This document shows positions 16,752 to 25,524 of a DNA stretch of 64,000 bases, in pieces. Positions within the stretch are counted from its first letter, which is position 1, and each line of letters starts with the position of its first letter. Origin of the DNA: an uncultured Rubrobacteraceae bacterium. Its GTDB lineage: Bacteria; Actinomycetota; Rubrobacteria; Rubrobacterales; Rubrobacteraceae. A model generated the notes under the pieces. The model saw nothing but the letters and a program-made list of their open reading frames with translations, was not told the origin of the DNA and searched no databases. The position numbers were made by a program, and so were the translations under genes. The stretch lies in assembly GCA_902806085.1 (NCBI GenBank), contig CADCVH010000101.1, positions 1 to 64,000 of the forward strand, written 5' to 3'.

Positions 16752-17374
16752 CGCGCCTCCCTCTCTTTCTCCGGGATGTTCCCCAGCCGCCGCCGGAGGT
16801 TCGCCCTTACGTCCGGCCAGTCGTCGTCGGTGATGCTGTAGTAGGCGGAGTCGCGGACGCTGCCGTCGGGCAGGAGCATGTGTCTGCGGAAGACGCCCTC
16901 GAACTCCGCCGGGAGGGCCTCCATCGCGCCCCGGGAGCGTTCGTTGCGCCGGTCGGTCTTGAGCTCGACCCTCATGCAGCCGAGGCGTCCGAAGGCGTGT
17001 TCCAGCATCAGCAGCTTGGCCTCGACGTTCGCGCCCGTCCCCCAGCGCGAAGGCGCGAGCCAGGTCCACCCGATCTCGAGCCCGCGATGCTCCGGACGCA
17101 GCGCGAGGAAACGGGTGCTGCCGATGGGTTCCCCGGTCCGGGCATCGAGGGTGGCGAACGCGCCTTCTACCCCGTCCTCCGAACGGCCGATGGCGTCTTG
17201 TATCCACCGGTGGAACTCCTCGCGGCCCCGGCCCGCGCCGTATTGCATCCAGCGCCAGATCCCCTCGTCCTCGGCCGCCCGGAAGAGCCCTTCTTCGTGC
17301 CGCACCGCCAGCGGCTCCAGACGCACGATCCCGCCCTCAAGGACTTCCGTCAGGTTCTCCCACACGCCAATCAC
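16748..17374 (-). CDS. GNAT acetyltransferase, RimJ/RimL-like
   Basis: A 208-residue acetyltransferase of the RimJ/RimL/COG1670-type. Landmarks are IVRLEPLAVRHEEGLFRAA at the N-terminus, GLEIGWTWLAPSRWGTGANVEAKLLMLEHAF around 103-132, and RVELKTDRRNERSRGAMEAL. It is the first gene of a translationally coupled run: GNAT, cupin, DUF1272, GST, then SIS and EamA. The start is GTG 17374 preceded by GGGGAAGG. The divergent MocR-type gene begins 246 nt away and could regulate this operon. Confidence 0.88.
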   Translation of the reverse strand: MIGVWENLTEVLEGGIVRLEPLAVRHEEGLFRAAEDEGIWRWMQYGAGRGREEFHRWIQDAIGRSEDGVEGAFATLDARTGEPIGSTRFLALRPEHRGLEIGWTWLAPSRWGTGANVEAKLLMLEHAFGRLGCMRVELKTDRRNERSRGAMEALPAEFEGVFRRHMLLPDGSVRDSAYYSITDDDWPDVRANLRRRLGNIPEKEREAR

Positions 17375-17619
17375 CCCTTCCCCAGGCTAAACAAGCCCCA
17401 CAACGCCTCGGGCCGCCAACGCACCGGCCCGCCCCTGACCATCCTGGGCAGACGCCGGGTCCTCTCGAAGCCCATCTTCTTCATGAGATCCGCGCCCTCA
17501 TCGACACCGCGCGGACCCCTCGAACGTCCATGCCGGCCATGTTAGGCACGATGCGGACCCCCTGCCAGATCCATTACCATGTATCTCGACCAGACCATTG
17601 AGATCGGGGGTTCGGGCGG

Positions 17620-19101
17620 GTGGCAAAGAGGGCGGCGGAGGTGCCGGCGTGGATGGCGTTGGACCCCCTCTCCGGCACGCCGTTTTACCGGCAGCTCTAC
17701 GAGGGGCTGCGGGCTGAGATCCTTTCGGGCCGGCTACCCGCGGGGGCGCGGCTGCCCTCGACGCGGGCGGTGGCCGCGGAGCTCGGGGTCTCCCGCACGA
17801 CCGCGGTCGCGGCCTTCGACCAACTGCTCTCGGAGGGTTACCTCCAGGGCAAGACGGGCTCGGGCACGTACGTTGCCCCTTCCATTCCGGACGATCTGCT
17901 CGGCGTACGGGGCGGGGCGCGCGCGGAGGCCGGTCCGTCCCGCGACGGGCACGCGTTGAGCCGCCGCGGGGCGACGATGGCGGCGACACAGACGTCGGTG
18001 GCGAGGGACCGGGGGGCTCCCCGCGCTTTCAGGCCCGGGGTTCCGGCGCTTGAGGAGTTCCCTTTTGGGGTGTGGCGGCGGTTGGTCGGGAGGGTGTGGA
18101 GGAGGCCCGCGACGGGCCTGCTCGGGTACGGGGAACCGGCGGGGTACGGTCCTCTGCGGCGCGAGATCTCGGACCACCTCGGCCCGGCGCGGGCGGTGAG
18201 GTGCGAGCCAGGGCAGGTGATAGTCGTCTCGGGCTCCCAGCAGGCGCTTGACCTCTGCGCGCGGGTGCTCCTGGACCCGGGTGAGGTGGCCTGGGTCGAG
18301 GATCCGGGCTACCGGGGCGCCAGGGCCGCTCTTATCGGCGCCGGCGCCGCGCTCGCGCCCGTGCCCGTGGACGCCGAAGGGCTGGACGTGGCCGCGGGCG
18401 TGGGGCTGGCCCCCCGCGCGCGGCTTGCTTGCGTGACGCCCTCGCACCAGTACCCGCTCGGGGTGACGATGAGCCTCGCCAGGCGGTTGGAGCTTCTTCG
18501 CTGGGCGGGGCGCTCTTCCGCCTGGGTGCTAGAGGACGACTACGACTCCGAGTACCGTTACTCCGGCCGGCCGCTCGAGGCGTTGCAGGGGCTGGACACG
18601 GAGGGCCGCGTCATTTACGTCGGCACCTTCAGCAAGGTCCTCTTTCCGTCGCTCAGGCTCGGCTACCTCGTCGTCCCGCCGGACCTCGTCGACGCCTTCA
18701 CCGCGGCCCGCGAGCTCTCCGACCGCCAACCGCCCGGGACGGAACAGGCCGTGCTCGCGCACTTCATGGCGGAGGGACACTTCGCCCGCCACCTCCGCCG
18801 GATGCGCTCCCTCTACGCCGAACGGCAGGCCCTGCTCATCGAGGAGGCCGGCAAACGACTCCCGGGCCTCCTGGACCTCCCGCCCGCGGGCTCCGGCATG
18901 CACCTCGTGGGCCGGCTGCCCGCTAACAGGGACGATCGCGAGGCATCACGCCGCGCCGCCGAACGCGGCGTGGAGGCTCCCCCGGTCTCGCTCTACGGCC
19001 GGCCGCCAGGCGGTCGCGGCGGCCTCCTGCTCGGCTACGCGGCCGTCGGGGAAGACGGGATCCGGCAGGGCGTCCGCCGCCTCGCGGGGGCACTCGAATA
19101 G
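17620..19101 (+). CDS. MocR/PdxR family transcriptional regulator (GntR HTH plus aminotransferase domain)
   Basis: A 493-residue chimera: an N-terminal winged helix (FYRQLYEGLRAEILSGRLPAGARLPSTRAVAAELGVSR near residues 20-60) and a C-terminal fold-type I aminotransferase domain. The PLP lysine is in TFSKVLFPSLRLGY near 337-350, and the DDYDSEYRY motif near 305 is typical of MocR proteins. Such regulators sense PLP or an amino-acid/PLP adduct and often control pdx genes or transporters next to them; no pdx gene is present here. GTG 17620 is the start. The 246-nt divergent region toward the GNAT-cupin operon is the obvious target. Confidence 0.92.
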   Translation: MAKRAAEVPAWMALDPLSGTPFYRQLYEGLRAEILSGRLPAGARLPSTRAVAAELGVSRTTAVAAFDQLLSEGYLQGKTGSGTYVAPSIPDDLLGVRGGARAEAGPSRDGHALSRRGATMAATQTSVARDRGAPRAFRPGVPALEEFPFGVWRRLVGRVWRRPATGLLGYGEPAGYGPLRREISDHLGPARAVRCEPGQVIVVSGSQQALDLCARVLLDPGEVAWVEDPGYRGARAALIGAGAALAPVPVDAEGLDVAAGVGLAPRARLACVTPSHQYPLGVTMSLARRLELLRWAGRSSAWVLEDDYDSEYRYSGRPLEALQGLDTEGRVIYVGTFSKVLFPSLRLGYLVVPPDLVDAFTAARELSDRQPPGTEQAVLAHFMAEGHFARHLRRMRSLYAERQALLIEEAGKRLPGLLDLPPAGSGMHLVGRLPANRDDREASRRAAERGVEAPPVSLYGRPPGGRGGLLLGYAAVGEDGIRQGVRRLAGALE

Positions 19102-19276
19102 GCATCAAGCGTCGAAGCAGGCTTCAGGTGTCAGGCCCCAGGCTTCGGGGAACATAAACACGAAAGTTTGGTGCAAGAGCGTTACAACCGGCGATGGTTC
19201 TCGTGGGGACGTCTACCGTCAAACAGGAAAGCTGGCGGCTCATACCCGAAACCCGAAGCCCAAAAAAGGAGCGAAC

Positions 19277-20074
19277 GTGGCGGAGAGCAGGAACTTTGGC
19301 GTGTCGATGTGGTACAGGGAGCTCGGCGAGGGGGCGGGGGACCCGCTGCTGCTGCTGCACGCTTTTCCGCTCAACGGGAAGATGTTCGAGCCCCAGATAG
19401 AAGCCCTCTCCGCCGAGCGGCGCGTGATCCTGCCTGACTTCCCCGGTTTCGGGCGCTCGCCGCGTACGCCGGCCCAGCCGGACGTGGGCTACTACGCGGG
19501 GTGCGTGCGGGGTTTGTTGGACAGGCTGGAGATACCGCGCGTCGTGCTCGGCGGCGTCTCGATGGGCGGGTACGTCGCCTTCGAGTGCGTGAGGTCTTTT
19601 CCGGGGAGGATCTCCGGCCTCGTCCTCGCCAACACCCGCCCCGACGCGGACTCCGAGGAGATCCGGTCCACCCGCAAGGCGATGGCCCTAAAGGTAGCCG
19701 AGAGAGGCATCGGCGTCCTCCCCGAGGTCCAGATGGAGCGCCTCCTCTCCCCCCACACGCGCGAGAACGACGACGGGCTGGTCGAGAAGGTACGCGCCAT
19801 CATCCTGGAGAACACGCCGGACGGCGCCGTCGCCGCCCTCGGCGCCATGCGCGAGCGCCCGGACTCGACCGCGACCCTCGGGGAGATAGCCGTCCCCACC
19901 CTCGTCGTCGGCGGCGAGGACGACACCATCTCCTCCCCTGGGGTCATGGGCGAGATGGCCGGAAAGATCCCAGGCTCGCGCCACGTGACCCTCCCCAACG
20001 CCGGCCACCTCTCGAACCTGGAAGACCCGGACGGCTTCAACGAGGCCGTGAAAGAGTTCCTGGCGGAACTGTAG
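19277..20074 (+). CDS. Alpha/beta-fold hydrolase
   Basis: A 265-residue hydrolase. The nucleophile serine is in LGGVSMGGYVAFE (GxSxG), the oxyanion region is LLLHAFPLNGKMFEPQ, the acid is likely in VVGGEDDTISSP and the histidine in NAGHLSNLEDP. These features fit the esterase/3-oxoadipate enol-lactonase-like group. The start is GTG 19277, 5 nt after AAAAAAGGAGC. The 175-nt gap upstream holds no gene I can support. Confidence 0.9.
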   Translation: MAESRNFGVSMWYRELGEGAGDPLLLLHAFPLNGKMFEPQIEALSAERRVILPDFPGFGRSPRTPAQPDVGYYAGCVRGLLDRLEIPRVVLGGVSMGGYVAFECVRSFPGRISGLVLANTRPDADSEEIRSTRKAMALKVAERGIGVLPEVQMERLLSPHTRENDDGLVEKVRAIILENTPDGAVAALGAMRERPDSTATLGEIAVPTLVVGGEDDTISSPGVMGEMAGKIPGSRHVTLPNAGHLSNLEDPDGFNEAVKEFLAEL

Positions 20075-20100
20075 GCGCCGTTCGGGTAGAATCCAGCCCC

Positions 20101-20967
20101 GTGACTACCCTCGTTCACGTGTCAGACCTGCACTTCGGGCGGCCCGCCGTCGCGGAGCGGCTCGACGCCCTGAGAGAGTTTATCGAGGACCTGGGTCCCG
20201 ACGGCATCGCTATCTCCGGCGACCTGACGCAGCGGTGCACGAACAGGGAGTTCTCGCAGGCGAGCGCCTACCTGGGTTCGCTGCGCGAGGTGGCGCCCTA
20301 CGTCGTCATCCCGGGCAACCACGACATCCGCTGGCTCGGGGCGGTGGCCCGGAACCTGGGCTTCGCGGGGCTGCTGCGCAAGGGGGCCCACAACTTCAAG
20401 TACTCCCGGTACCGCAGGCACATCTCGGAGAACCTGAGCCCCTCGCTGGAGGTGCCGGGTGCCGTCATAGCGGGCCTGAACACGGCGCACGGCATCTCGC
20501 GCGGGTCGCTTACGAAACGGTTTCGGGACCTCGGCGTGATCGGGCACGTCAAGCACGCGGATATACAGCGGGTAAGGGCTGCCTTCGAGGCGGCGGACCC
20601 CGAGGCGGCCAGGATCGTCATGATCCACCACAACCCCATCCGCGGCGAGCTCTCAGGCCGCCACGGCCTGGCGAACACCGAGCAGGCCCTCCACTCCTTC
20701 TCGGACCTCGGCACGGAGCTCATCCTCTGCGGCCACGACCACCAGGACGCCGTCCACACGATAGAGAAGGGCGCCCACGGCCTCGTCATCTCGACCGCCG
20801 GCACCATCTCCAACCGCATCAAACCCGGCCGGGCCTCCTCCTTCAACCTCGTCGAGATAGACGGGGACAACCTCCGCATCATCGCCCACTCCTGGAAGAA
20901 GGAAGCGGGCTTCGTCCCCTCCGAAGACCGGGTCTTCCCCAGGCGCACCCTCTCGCGCCCCACCTGA
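20101..20967 (+). CDS. Metallophosphoesterase (calcineurin-like)
   Basis: A 288-residue two-metal phosphoesterase. The five motifs are clear: HVSDLHFG near residue 7, GIAISGDLTQR near 40, VVIPGNHDIRW near 71, MIHHNPIRG near 169, and LCGHDHQDAVHT near 212. They fit cAMP-phosphodiesterase (CpdA)/YfcE-like proteins, but the substrate is unknown. GTG 20101 is 26 nt after the hydrolase stop, and the two genes are probably co-transcribed. Confidence 0.9.
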   Translation: MTTLVHVSDLHFGRPAVAERLDALREFIEDLGPDGIAISGDLTQRCTNREFSQASAYLGSLREVAPYVVIPGNHDIRWLGAVARNLGFAGLLRKGAHNFKYSRYRRHISENLSPSLEVPGAVIAGLNTAHGISRGSLTKRFRDLGVIGHVKHADIQRVRAAFEAADPEAARIVMIHHNPIRGELSGRHGLANTEQALHSFSDLGTELILCGHDHQDAVHTIEKGAHGLVISTAGTISNRIKPGRASSFNLVEIDGDNLRIIAHSWKKEAGFVPSEDRVFPRRTLSRPT

Positions 20968-20988
20968 CCCACAGGGCGGTCCCGACTG

Positions 20989-20994
20989 TATAAT
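20989..20994 (+). promoter_or_regulatory. Consensus -10 box (TATAAT) before the 70-residue gene
   Basis: A perfect TATAAT at 20989-20994 with a weak -35 (CTGACC or TGACCC about 18-19 bp upstream). Expected start of transcription is about 21001, giving a 30-nt leader for the gene at 21031. Confidence 0.5.
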
Positions 20995-21030
20995 CCGGCG
21001 CAGAGGCGACCCGTCACGGAAGGGAGCACC

Positions 21031-21243
21031 ATGTGGAGCAGACTGACCCGCGGCGGCGACGGACTACCCCGCGAGAAAGTGGACGCCATAGTGCGCCTGA
21101 TCGACCAGTACCTCTCAGAAGAGGCGAGCCTGCGCAACCTCCAGTCGGACAAGCAGACCATCCACCCCCGCGACCTGCCCCCGGACAAACGCGAGGCGCT
21201 CATAGGGGAGATCTTCGATGTCCTCAAGGACGCGCAGAGGTAG
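21031..21243 (+). CDS. Small hypothetical protein, probably helical
   Basis: A 70-residue charged protein (REKVDAIVRLIDQYLSEEA, LPPDKREALIGEIFDVLKDA) that should form two or three helices. No family is recognised. It has its own promoter-like TATAAT and a good ribosome site (GGAAGGGAG), so it is likely a real, separately expressed gene. Confidence 0.65.
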   Translation: MWSRLTRGGDGLPREKVDAIVRLIDQYLSEEASLRNLQSDKQTIHPRDLPPDKREALIGEIFDVLKDAQR

Positions 21244-21314
21244 GTTTCAAGCACGGCGCTTCGCGCCCTTCGGCACGCCCCTCCGGGGCTTTCAGCGGTC
21301 GGCTTCTGTAGCGG

Positions 21315-22139
21315 TTAGTCGACCCGGGGCGGGCCCTGTTTTATGCGGCGGCGGAGGTCTTCTGGGGCGTTGGGCGGGGTCCAGGGGGATTCGATCCACC
21401 ACGTCGCCCCCGCCTCGGCGTAGGGACGCACCATCGAGGCCGCCGCCTCCGGATCTTCGCCCGGCGTCTGGCCCTCCCACACGATGTCGAAGGCGCCGGT
21501 TTTTCCCCTTCCCTCCGCGTACTCCCTGATCCCCCGGATCGTCTCCGGCGTGACGCCTGACGACGTTCCTGTCGTGGCCGCCAGCACGCCGTCGTAGCGC
21601 AGCGCGCGGTTCATGGACCTCTCGCTCGGCCAGGCGCCGACCACCCAGATCGGGACGCGCGGCCTCTGCACCGGCCTCGGCAGGAACGTCATCTCCTCCA
21701 GCCGGTAGTGCTCGCCCTCGTAGGAGAACGGCTCCCCGCTCCACAGGCCGGTCAGGATCTCTAGCCCTTCGTCCAACCGTTGCGCCCGGATCTTCCTGTC
21801 CAGCGGCTCCCCCACCTTCGAGAAGCCCCCATCGTCCACCGCGCCCAGCCCGACCGGCAGCACCAACCTTCCGCCAGAGAGGTGGTCCAGGGTCGTCGTC
21901 TCGCGGGCGAGCTTCCACGGCCTGCGACGGGCCGGGGGAGTGAGCATGGCCCCGATACGGACCCTCTCCGTTCGCATCGCCATCGCGGCCATCACCACCC
22001 ACGGGTCGTAGGTGTCCATCTCCCCGATGGCAACGCCGTCCCAATAGAACGCGCCGTCCCAAGCCGCCTCTTCGGCCTCGTGCGCGAGATCCGCAACCTC
22101 GCGCGGACCCCCGGTCGGGATCAAAAACCCGTAACGCAA
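21315..22139 (-). CDS. LLM-class flavin-dependent oxidoreductase
   Basis: A 274-residue luciferase-like TIM-barrel enzyme using reduced FMN or F420. Landmarks are RYGFLIPTGG, GAFYWDGVAI, RVRIGAMLTPPARRRPWKLARETTTLDHLSGGRLVLPVGLG near 65-105 and the PRVPIWVVGAWP strand near 168. Substrate is unknown; in actinobacteria many of this group bind F420. The start is TTG 22139, fixed by GGAGAGGAGG 5 nt upstream; an in-frame ATG at 22220 would add 27 residues without support. Confidence 0.88.
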   Translation of the reverse strand: MRYGFLIPTGGPREVADLAHEAEEAAWDGAFYWDGVAIGEMDTYDPWVVMAAMAMRTERVRIGAMLTPPARRRPWKLARETTTLDHLSGGRLVLPVGLGAVDDGGFSKVGEPLDRKIRAQRLDEGLEILTGLWSGEPFSYEGEHYRLEEMTFLPRPVQRPRVPIWVVGAWPSERSMNRALRYDGVLAATTGTSSGVTPETIRGIREYAEGRGKTGAFDIVWEGQTPGEDPEAAASMVRPYAEAGATWWIESPWTPPNAPEDLRRRIKQGPPRVD

Positions 22140-22277
22140 CGCCGCCTCCTCTCCCCACGCCGCCGGATAAAACCCCGGCACAGCCAACCCGAGTGTACGC
22201 CGCCCCCGCGCACCCCCCAACGACAGAAACGATAGACCACCCGAAAAATCCCCTCCTCTTGTATAGGGGAGGGGGGT

Positions 22278-22748
22278 ATGTTAGAAAGGGGTTGGCGTTG
22301 GAAGTCTCGGGGTCGGGGTCGTGCGGTGGCTGGGACGAGAGGGCAGGGTTTCGCGGGGAAGACTCCGGCGGCGGGCGGCTTCCTCCCGGTGTGGGAGCCT
22401 GGCAGGGCCTTCGTCTTGCTGGTCGTGGTGGCGTTGTTCTTCTGCCACGGGGCCTTCGGCTACGCGCACCAGTCGCCCCCGGCCGACGCGCAGGCGGCGC
22501 ACGTCGCCCATGTGGCGGGCGGCCACGATTCTGGGCCGGATCGGGCCCCCGGCGAGGCCCACGTGGGGGGCGCCTACTTCGCGACGCTGCTCGCGCTGTT
22601 CTTCGGGACGATCCTGTTGCTGGGCGGCAGGGCACGGGCGTCCACGAGGCTCCCGGCTCCGGCGACGCGGAATCGCGTCCGCTGGGCCCGGATCTCCTTT
22701 CCCCCACGCGGACCCACGCTCTCCTCCCTGCAGGTGCTCCGGCTCTAG
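22278..22748 (+). CDS. Small membrane protein with a histidine-rich loop
   Basis: A 156-residue protein with two hydrophobic segments (FVLLVVVALFFCHGAFGYA near 45-63, and YFATLLALFFGTILLLGG near 100-117) joined by a loop rich in histidine (AAHVAHVAGGHD). Both termini are basic. No family is recognised. It lies 56 nt before the DUF305 lipoprotein gene and the DUF4396 gene, so a role in metal or copper handling is a reasonable guess from context only. Confidence 0.55.
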   Translation: MLERGWRWKSRGRGRAVAGTRGQGFAGKTPAAGGFLPVWEPGRAFVLLVVVALFFCHGAFGYAHQSPPADAQAAHVAHVAGGHDSGPDRAPGEAHVGGAYFATLLALFFGTILLLGGRARASTRLPAPATRNRVRWARISFPPRGPTLSSLQVLRL

Positions 22749-22804
22749 GCCGCCCGTCTCGCAAGGACGGATGGGAGACCACAGAACAGAGATAGGAGCT
22801 TCGG

Positions 22805-23503
22805 ATGAAGCACCGAACGAGACTCGCGCTGGCCGGTTTGCTGTCGGCGGTCGCATTAGCTCTCGCGTCCTGCGGAGGAGCAGGCGGGGGCACCGGGAGC
22901 ATGGACCAAGGCGGCGACGAAAAGGGGGGTTCAGGCGCCGCGGGTGGCGCAGAGGCCGCCGGGATGAAGGGCATGGAACACGGCTCGGGCGGAGCGACCT
23001 CAGGGAGGCTGATGCAAGACGGCAGATACTCCGACGAGCGGTTCATCGACGAGATGGTTCCGCACCACCAGGGCGCCGTGAAGATGGCGGAGGTGGCGCT
23101 AGAGAACGCCGAGCACGAGGAGGTAGAGCGGCTCTCGGAGAACATCGCATCCACGCAGAGAGAGGAGATAGAGAAGCTAAAGACCATAAAGCGGGAGGAG
23201 TTCGGCACCTCCGAGGTTCCGATGCAGATGGGCGAGGGCGAGATGGAGGATATGGGCATGACGGATCCGCGGGCCCTCGCCCGTCGCGAACCGTTCGATG
23301 AGGCGTTTATCGAGGCCATGATCCCGCACCACCGGTCGGCCATAGAGATGGCCGAGGTGGCCCGAAAGAAGAGCGACAACCCGCGCATAAGGGAGTTGTC
23401 CGGGAACATAATCGACGCGCAGGAGCGCGAGATCTCGCAGATGCGGACCTGGCGCGAGAGTTGGTATCCGCGGGATCGGAAAGGAGCGGACGATGCACGG
23501 TAG
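22805..23503 (+). CDS. DUF305 family lipoprotein
   Basis: A 232-residue secreted lipoprotein: signal peptide with lipobox LASC (Cys about residue 22), a low-complexity Gly/Met/His linker, then two DUF305 (ferritin-like) helix pairs seen as DEMVPHHQGAVKMAEVALE near 81 and EAMIPHHRSAIEMAEVARKK near 176. The paired PHH motifs and many methionines suggest metal binding; DUF305 proteins are frequent in copper-resistance loci. The gene overlaps the DUF4396 gene by 11 nt. Confidence 0.9.
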   Translation: MKHRTRLALAGLLSAVALALASCGGAGGGTGSMDQGGDEKGGSGAAGGAEAAGMKGMEHGSGGATSGRLMQDGRYSDERFIDEMVPHHQGAVKMAEVALENAEHEEVERLSENIASTQREEIEKLKTIKREEFGTSEVPMQMGEGEMEDMGMTDPRALARREPFDEAFIEAMIPHHRSAIEMAEVARKKSDNPRIRELSGNIIDAQEREISQMRTWRESWYPRDRKGADDAR

Positions 23504-23954
23504 CGGAACTTCCCTGAACAGGCTGGCCTTCAGCGCGACGGCGCACTGCCTGACCGGGTGCGCCATAGGCGAGGTGCTTGGGGTGGTGATCGGGACCGCC
23601 CTCGGCTGGGGCAACTTCGCCACGATAGCGCTGGCGATCGTGCTGGCGTTCTTCTTCGGCTACCTGCTGACGATGCTGCCGCTGCTGAGGTCCGGCCTCG
23701 CCCTCGGGGCGGTCCTGCCGCTGGCCTTCGCCTCGGACACGCTCTCGATCACCGTCATGGAGATCGTGGACAACCTCATCCTTCTCGTGATCCCCGGGGC
23801 GATGGAGTCGGGCCTCGCGAGCCTGCTGTTCTGGGGGAGCCTCGCGTTCGCGCTGGCGGTGGCCTTCGTGGCCGCGTTTCCGGTCAACCGCTATCTTATC
23901 GCCCGCGGCAAGGGCCACGCCGTGGTCCACCAGCACCACGAGCATAAGAGCTAG
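23493..23954 (+). CDS. DUF4396 family membrane protein
   Basis: A 153-residue polytopic membrane protein with about four helices. The opening HCLTGCAIGEVLGVVIGTALGW is the DUF4396 signature, and the C-terminus HAVVHQHHEHKS is histidine-rich, so a metal link is likely. Start ATG 23493 has AAAGGAG upstream, inside the end of the DUF305 gene. These three genes (22278-23954) form a probable operon ended by a hairpin. Confidence 0.88.
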   Translation: MHGSGTSLNRLAFSATAHCLTGCAIGEVLGVVIGTALGWGNFATIALAIVLAFFFGYLLTMLPLLRSGLALGAVLPLAFASDTLSITVMEIVDNLILLVIPGAMESGLASLLFWGSLAFALAVAFVAAFPVNRYLIARGKGHAVVHQHHEHKS

Positions 23955-23965
23955 CGGCAATCGAC

Positions 23966-23998
23966 GGAGGGGGTTCGAGGAGTTCCCGAACCCCCTCC
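23966..23998. terminator. Hairpin after the DUF4396 gene
   Basis: GGAGGGGGTTCG (23966-23977) pairs with CGAACCCCCTCC (23987-23998), a perfect 12-bp stem. No T-run follows in either direction, so factor-independent termination is uncertain; it lies between converging genes. Confidence 0.55.
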
Positions 23999-24036
23999 GC
24001 AACATCCCGCGGCGACGGGCTCTTCGTCGACCGGCT

Positions 24037-24825
24037 CTACCGCTTCCTACGGAGGAGCCAGACCAGGAAGACGAGCGCGCCGGCGAGGGCGAGCACGGGG
24101 GTGAGCCGCTCGAGGGGCGCGCCCTGGTCCGTGGCCCCGGGTACCTTCGCCTCCTCGGCCGGCCTCCGGCGAGGAGCGTCTTGCATGGTCGGCCGCCGGG
24201 TCGAGGTGGTTGGGGCCCCCGCGGCGGCCCCCGAAGGGCTGGAACCGGCGACGATGGCGCCCTCCACGGTCCCGCCGGCGACGGCGGGGCCCTCACCGCT
24301 GATGGTCGTGCTCCCCGGGGCGGGCTGCGTCCGCGAGCCGTTTTCGGGGGCGGGTTCGGCGGCGGCCTCCCCGGTGCTCGCGCCGGAGATCTCCCGCTCC
24401 AGGCAGGCGGCGAACTGGTCGAGCATCCTGGCCGCCACGTCCTGGGCTATGCCGCTACCAAATTGGGCCGCCCGACCGGTGAGCTCCATGTCCGTCTCGA
24501 CGTTGACCTTCGTGTTCTCGCCCTCTTCGTGCAGCGTGGAGACGATGGTGGCGGAGGCGGTCCCCTGGCCGCGGGCGTCGCGGCCGGTGGCCTGGAGGAC
24601 GGCGCGGTGGTTGGCTTCGTCGGCCTCCTCGAACTTTACGGTGCCCTCGTAGCTGGCGGAGAGCGGGCCGATCCTGACCACGATCGTGCCGGCGTACTCG
24701 CCGTCGCCCGTCTCCTCCGTCAGGGAGGCCCCCGGGAGGCACGGGGCGATCCTCTCCAGGTCGAGCATCGTGTTCCACGCCCGCCCTATCGGGGTGCCCA
24801 CCGTGAACTCGTAGTTGATCTTCAC
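24037..24825 (-). CDS. CoxG/SRPBCC family protein, second copy, membrane-anchored
   Basis: A 262-residue protein with a CoxG-type START-like domain (MKINYEFTVGTPIGRAW, APCLPGASLTEETG, GQGTASATIVSTL, RAAQFGSGIAQDVAARML) over residues 1-150, a low-complexity linker rich in Ala/Gly/Pro, and a C-terminal transmembrane helix with RRKR at its end. CoxG binds the membrane and tethers aerobic CO dehydrogenase to it in Oligotropha-type systems. It is paralogous to the gene at 25525-26283, which ends the cox operon. This copy has its own transcription unit. Confidence 0.88.
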   Translation of the reverse strand: MKINYEFTVGTPIGRAWNTMLDLERIAPCLPGASLTEETGDGEYAGTIVVRIGPLSASYEGTVKFEEADEANHRAVLQATGRDARGQGTASATIVSTLHEEGENTKVNVETDMELTGRAAQFGSGIAQDVAARMLDQFAACLEREISGASTGEAAAEPAPENGSRTQPAPGSTTISGEGPAVAGGTVEGAIVAGSSPSGAAAGAPTTSTRRPTMQDAPRRRPAEEAKVPGATDQGAPLERLTPVLALAGALVFLVWLLRRKR

Positions 24826-25067
24826 CGCGCCTCCTTCTTCTACCCCATCTTATGGCCGCATCCACGCCGGCCGAATCGGCAACCTCGCACGGCCTCCGCC
24901 CACCGTCCGGGACCGTCACCAGCGCGGGCCGTCGGGCCGCGAGAACCCGGTCACCCCGCCGGGATTCGGCACCCGAAACCCACCGTCGTACCAAATGTTC
25001 CTGCGCCGGGAGGGAAGTAGGAGTATAAAGCAAGGTGTAATAGCACCACCGGGGAAGGAGGGCACGC

Positions 25068-25370
25068 GTGCCAATACGGGGCAGAAGACCCGAAGACGAG
25101 CAGCCCCTGTTCAGGGCGGTCAACGAGCAGCGTTTGATCGGTCCGGTCGGCGGGGCTCAGAGGAGCCAGGAGGAACCCCGCGGGGCGGAGGGGACGCAGA
25201 CGGCCCCTCAAGCGGAGGGGGACGGCCAGGGGGAGACGGGCCCGATAGCCAGGGCGGTGGACAGGGCCCAGGAGAACAACTGGGTGTACCCCTCCATGGC
25301 GAACAAGGCCAGAGAAACGGGCCTGCTGCAGAGGGCGGACGAGATCCTGAGCAGGTTGACCGGCAAGTAG
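25068..25370 (+). CDS. Hypothetical protein, low-complexity N-terminus
   Basis: A 100-residue protein. Residues 1-60 are glutamine/glutamate/glycine-rich and probably disordered; the end (ARAVDRAQENNWVYPSMANKARETGLLQRADEILSRLTG) looks folded and helical. No family recognised. The start is GTG 25068 with GGGGAAGGAGGG upstream. It lies alone between the two coxG-like genes and is followed by a strong bidirectional terminator. Confidence 0.6.
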   Translation: MPIRGRRPEDEQPLFRAVNEQRLIGPVGGAQRSQEEPRGAEGTQTAPQAEGDGQGETGPIARAVDRAQENNWVYPSMANKARETGLLQRADEILSRLTGK

Positions 25371-25409
25371 GCCCGCGTCCTCTGGCGAGGGGCGCGAACC
25401 TTCGGGCAA

Positions 25410-25447
25410 GACAGAGGACGCCGGGGTCAGCCCCGGCGTCCTCTGTC
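25410..25447. terminator. Long perfect hairpin, bidirectional terminator
   Basis: ACAGAGGACGCCGGGG (25411-25426) pairs exactly with CCCCGGCGTCCTCTGT (25431-25446) over a TCAG loop; one more G-C pair at 25410/25447 makes 17 bp. It ends both the plus-strand small gene and the minus-strand cox operon. Confidence 0.85.
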
Positions 25448-25524
25448 CTCGTAGTTCGGGGTTACTACCGCGCCGGTTCGCAGGTGGCCGGGGTCGCGCT
25501 CTTCGGCCCGGCCGGCCGCGAACC

